Source: Anaeramoeba flamelloides
Taxonomy: Eukaryota; Metamonada; Anaeramoebidae
Length of the DNA: 64,000 nucleotides
Direction of reading: 5' to 3'
NCBI GenBank assembly: GCA_027625915.1
Contig: JANTQA010000012.1
Coordinates: 16,516,501-16,580,500 of the forward strand
The notes beneath the pieces are model-generated. The model worked only from the letters and a program-made list of their open reading frames with translations, searched no databases and was not told the DNA's origin. The position numbers and the translations under genes are program-made. Positions 62,282 to 64,000 of the stretch are shown here, in pieces. Each line of letters begins with the position of its first letter. Position 1 is the first letter of the stretch.

Positions 62282-63289
62282 TTATTATTATTATTTTATT
62301 CCTTATTTAATCTTTATTTTTCTTTTTTTATATTATTTTCATTTTCTTTTTCTCTTTCTCTTCTATTTCCCCCTTTTCACCTTTCAATTTCTAGATTCAT
62401 TTTTCGCCTTTCAATTTCGATCTTTCATCTTTCAATTTTATATTCATGTGCTTTTCTTTCTTTCATTTATTTTTTCAACACTTATTATTTTATTAAAAAA
62501 AAAAAAAAAAAAAAATTTTAAATTTAACTTTTGTTTTTTTTATTCAAAAACTAATTTATATTTTAAAGATTAATCTGAAAAATTATTTGAAAATTTGAAA
62601 TTCAAGGTTGAAAGAGAATTTAATTAATTTTTTATATTTCTCTTTTACTATTAATTGATTTTTTTTTTTAATTTAATATTTAATTGGGATTATTTGTTGA
62701 AATAATTTTTATAAATTCATTAATTAAGGAATTGTATATTTTCATACATTATTTAATAAATATAATTATAATATTGATACAAAGGATAAAATTGGTGAAT
62801 AAATAATTATGATTGAAAATTATCTAAAAGAAATCTAAATTTTTTTTTTATTTTTAGGTTTTTATCTAAAAAAATAATTTTTTTTTTTTTTTTTTATTAT
62901 ATCTAAATAATCTTTTGATATTGAATAAAAAAAAAAAAAATGCAAAATTTAAATTCTCTTTATGATTTTTTTAAAAATATTTATTATTATTATTTTTTTT
63001 TCATCACCTATTCTTTATACACATGACAAATTTTTTTTTTTTATTATTTGGGTCAAAATTTAGATTTTATAATTATATTTTTGGGGAATAAAATAAAACA
63101 ACTAGAAATAAATAGTATTTTTTTTTTTTTTTTAAAAAAAATTAAAAAAAAAAAAAAATCAATTGAATTTTTTGTATTATGTAGGGAAAATTTATTTAGA
63201 AAATATAAAAACCGACTTGTTTAAAAATTCACAATTTCAAACAAAAAAAAAATCCAAAATTGATCGATCTTTTAAAAATGTATATATTT

Positions 63290-63322
<33 letters not shown>

Positions 63323-63534
63323 TAAAAAATTCAAAATTTAAATATACACTTCCTTAATTGAAATTATTTCAAATTTCTCATTATTTACCTTATTATTAAC
63401 TTTTCAAAAATTTTTCATTTTTTTTCAAAGCCAATATAATATTCACTTGAGATCTAAAATTATTAAATTTTAAAAACAATTAGTTTTTTTTTCTTTTTCC
63501 ATATCTTTTTAAAATAAACTTTGTTTCTTTCAAA

Positions 63535-64000
63535 GAGCACCAAAAATTTTTTCATAATATCAATTATTTTTGATAATTGATCTTTAAAGAATAAATAAGA
63601 AATAAGTAGAATAATAAACATTAGAGAATATTTGATATTCATATGAAGCAAATCTTATCAATCTATATATTTTCTTAAAAATTGAAAACTATAATTCTTA
63701 GGGCACGATTTAGAAAAACAAAAATGTTCATTTTGATCTTCAATTAAAGATTAAAAGAAAAATCCAATACAAACCAATATGATTTTTCTATAATCATTTT
63801 CATTGCTTTAATATCATTAGAATAACATGTTTTTACTTTGTGGCTACTGATCTTGCTATAAAAAAAAATTTACAAAAGAATATTGAAAAAAAAAATGGAA
63901 AAAGAGAAGAAATAAAGCAAAAATGTGAAAAAATTTTGGAATTTTCGAAAAAATTATTTTTTTTCAACAAATATCCGTTCAAAAACATTAAACATATGTG
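63535..64000 (+). repeat. Dispersed repeat, family 13, copy B (runs off the window)
   Basis: Collinear with 38395-38910 in the same orientation (CATTAGAATAACATG at about 63825, AATGTGAAAAAATT near 63922). The end is not visible. Confidence 0.6.

Noticed and set aside
62006-62521. 171-codon open frame as a membrane protein
   Set aside because: It is the translation of a pyrimidine microsatellite (Phe/Leu/Ser only) with no start context or conserved motif.

Overview
The window is gene-poor, extremely A+T-rich eukaryotic nuclear DNA: long poly-A/poly-T tracts, GT..AG introns of very uneven size, and many small transposon relics. The protein families (a B-box/coiled-coil/kinase/SPRY protein, a B-box protein, RCC1-BTB proteins, a Dispatched-like RND transporter) and the Asn/Lys-rich linkers suggest an amoeboid protist. 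The mix resembles Anaeramoeba-type genomes, but that is an inference from gene style and not a proof. The intact genes use the standard code with TAA stops.

Layout. 1-11 kb: a 1.5 kb inverted-repeat element, then a TRIM-like protein carrying a degenerate kinase domain (minus), then a small B-box protein (minus). 11-20 kb: dispersed repeats, then a three-exon ribosomal protein L9 gene (minus) with a 260-bp-arm inverted repeat just upstream. 23.7-28.4 kb: a secreted histidine acid phosphatase (minus), split by a 3.55 kb intron that holds a 1.6 kb foldback element and two short inverted-repeat elements. 32.2-42.8 kb: a four-exon Dispatched/Patched-like transporter (plus) with a 7.1 kb first intron and a 34-base microexon. 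46.7 kb: a short RCC1-like fragment (plus). 50.7-52.1 kb: an RCC1-BTB-BTB gene broken by four in-frame stops and a probable frameshift (plus). 58.9-61.95 kb: a DDX5/Dbp2-like DEAD-box helicase (plus), whose last exon(s) are not found before the window ends.

All genes left of about 28.4 kb are on the minus strand and all genes right of about 32.2 kb are on the plus strand. The genes do not form a pathway: two are housekeeping (L9, DEAD-box), two belong to the secretory or membrane system (phosphatase, transporter), and the rest are signalling or adaptor families that expand in amoebae.

Much of the non-coding DNA can be assigned to short non-autonomous DNA elements. At least five families of TA-flanked inverted-repeat elements (Tc1/mariner-like), one TTA-flanked element, a ~550 bp inverted-repeat family, a foldback/monomer family and several dispersed repeats without clear ends are present. 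No transposase gene, tRNA, rRNA or CRISPR array was recognised.
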